A DNA stretch of 22,776 nt from an uncultured Actinomycetes bacterium (lineage in GTDB: Bacteria; Actinomycetota; Actinomycetes; Nanopelagicales; Nanopelagicaceae). Positions within the stretch are counted from its first letter, which is position 1; each line of letters begins with the position of its first letter. Positions 22,719 through 22,776 of this stretch are shown here, piece after piece. Below the pieces are notes generated by a model that had not been told where the DNA came from, did not search any database, and was given only the letters and a program-made list of their open reading frames with translations. Location of the stretch: contig CAIKID010000297.1 in assembly GCA_903827345.1 (NCBI GenBank), positions 1-22,776 of the forward strand, written 5' to 3'. A program made the position numbers and the translations under genes.

Positions 22719-22776
22719 TTAGAACTTGACCTGCGGCGCCTTGCGATCTTGCGGATCATCGACTTCGTAAAATGGC
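22719..22776 (-). CDS. LemA-family protein, C-terminal end only
   Basis: The last 18 codons of a minus-strand gene are visible. They read PFYEVDDPQDRKAPQVKF and end in TAA at 22721-22719. The acidic stretch followed by a short hydrophobic APQVKF tail resembles the C-terminus of LemA-family membrane proteins, which often precede htpX. Identification rests on this short tail and the neighbour, so it is tentative. The start lies beyond the window. Confidence 0.6.
   Translation of the reverse strand, partial: PFYEVDDPQDRKAPQVKF

Overview
This window looks like a chromosomal segment of a streamlined, mid-GC (roughly half, judged by eye) actinobacterium, perhaps a freshwater lineage such as the Nanopelagicales. 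The lineage is inference. The actinobacterial call rests on the mycobacterial-type sdhC-sdhA-sdhB set, the pstP/pknB/trpG/crgA neighbourhood, a PhoP/PhoR-like two-component pair and TANNNT leaderless promoters. Coding density is extreme: most neighbours overlap by 1-17 nt, and only the 95-nt sdhC leader, the 88-nt gap after the solute-binding protein and the 158-nt gap before the response regulator hold real non-coding sequence. I see no insertion sequence, prophage or CRISPR array.

Layout. (1) 1-4187, plus strand: the end of a sugar ABC-transporter operon, with a partial solute-binding protein, a strong hairpin, two permeases, a DeoR-type regulator and a class II ketose-bisphosphate-type aldolase. 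There is no ATPase or kinase gene in view. (2) 4192-7178: an aldehyde dehydrogenase of the alpha-ketoglutaric-semialdehyde type and an aminopeptidase P, divergent and sharing overlapping starts. (3) 7175-11720, minus strand: sdhC-sdhA-sdhB followed without a break by a small four-helix membrane protein and two tandem CrcB fluoride channels. A palindrome flanked by direct repeats sits upstream of sdhC. (4) 11816-14977, minus strand: tRNA-Leu(CAG), pheA, serS, a HAD phosphatase that lacks a canonical start codon, and tRNA-Ser(UGA). (5) 15014-18296: pstP-pknB (plus), trpG (minus) and crgA (plus), a contracted form of the actinobacterial growth/division locus. (6) 18297-20686: an intergenic region with two DnaA-box-like sites and an 11-bp-spaced direct repeat, then the response regulator and its histidine kinase. 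(7) 20670-22776, minus strand: the end of a LemA-like gene, htpX, a Sco-type copper chaperone and a CopC-domain protein.

Nothing here is an obviously new defence or mobile system. The most interesting signals are a leaderless-promoter signature (TANNNT, exactly 6 nt, start codon) before five genes, the HAD gene that appears to need an AUU or AUA start, the structured sdhC leader, Cys/His clusters in SdhC compatible with a membrane-embedded iron-sulfur centre, and the regulatory-looking region before the two-component system.
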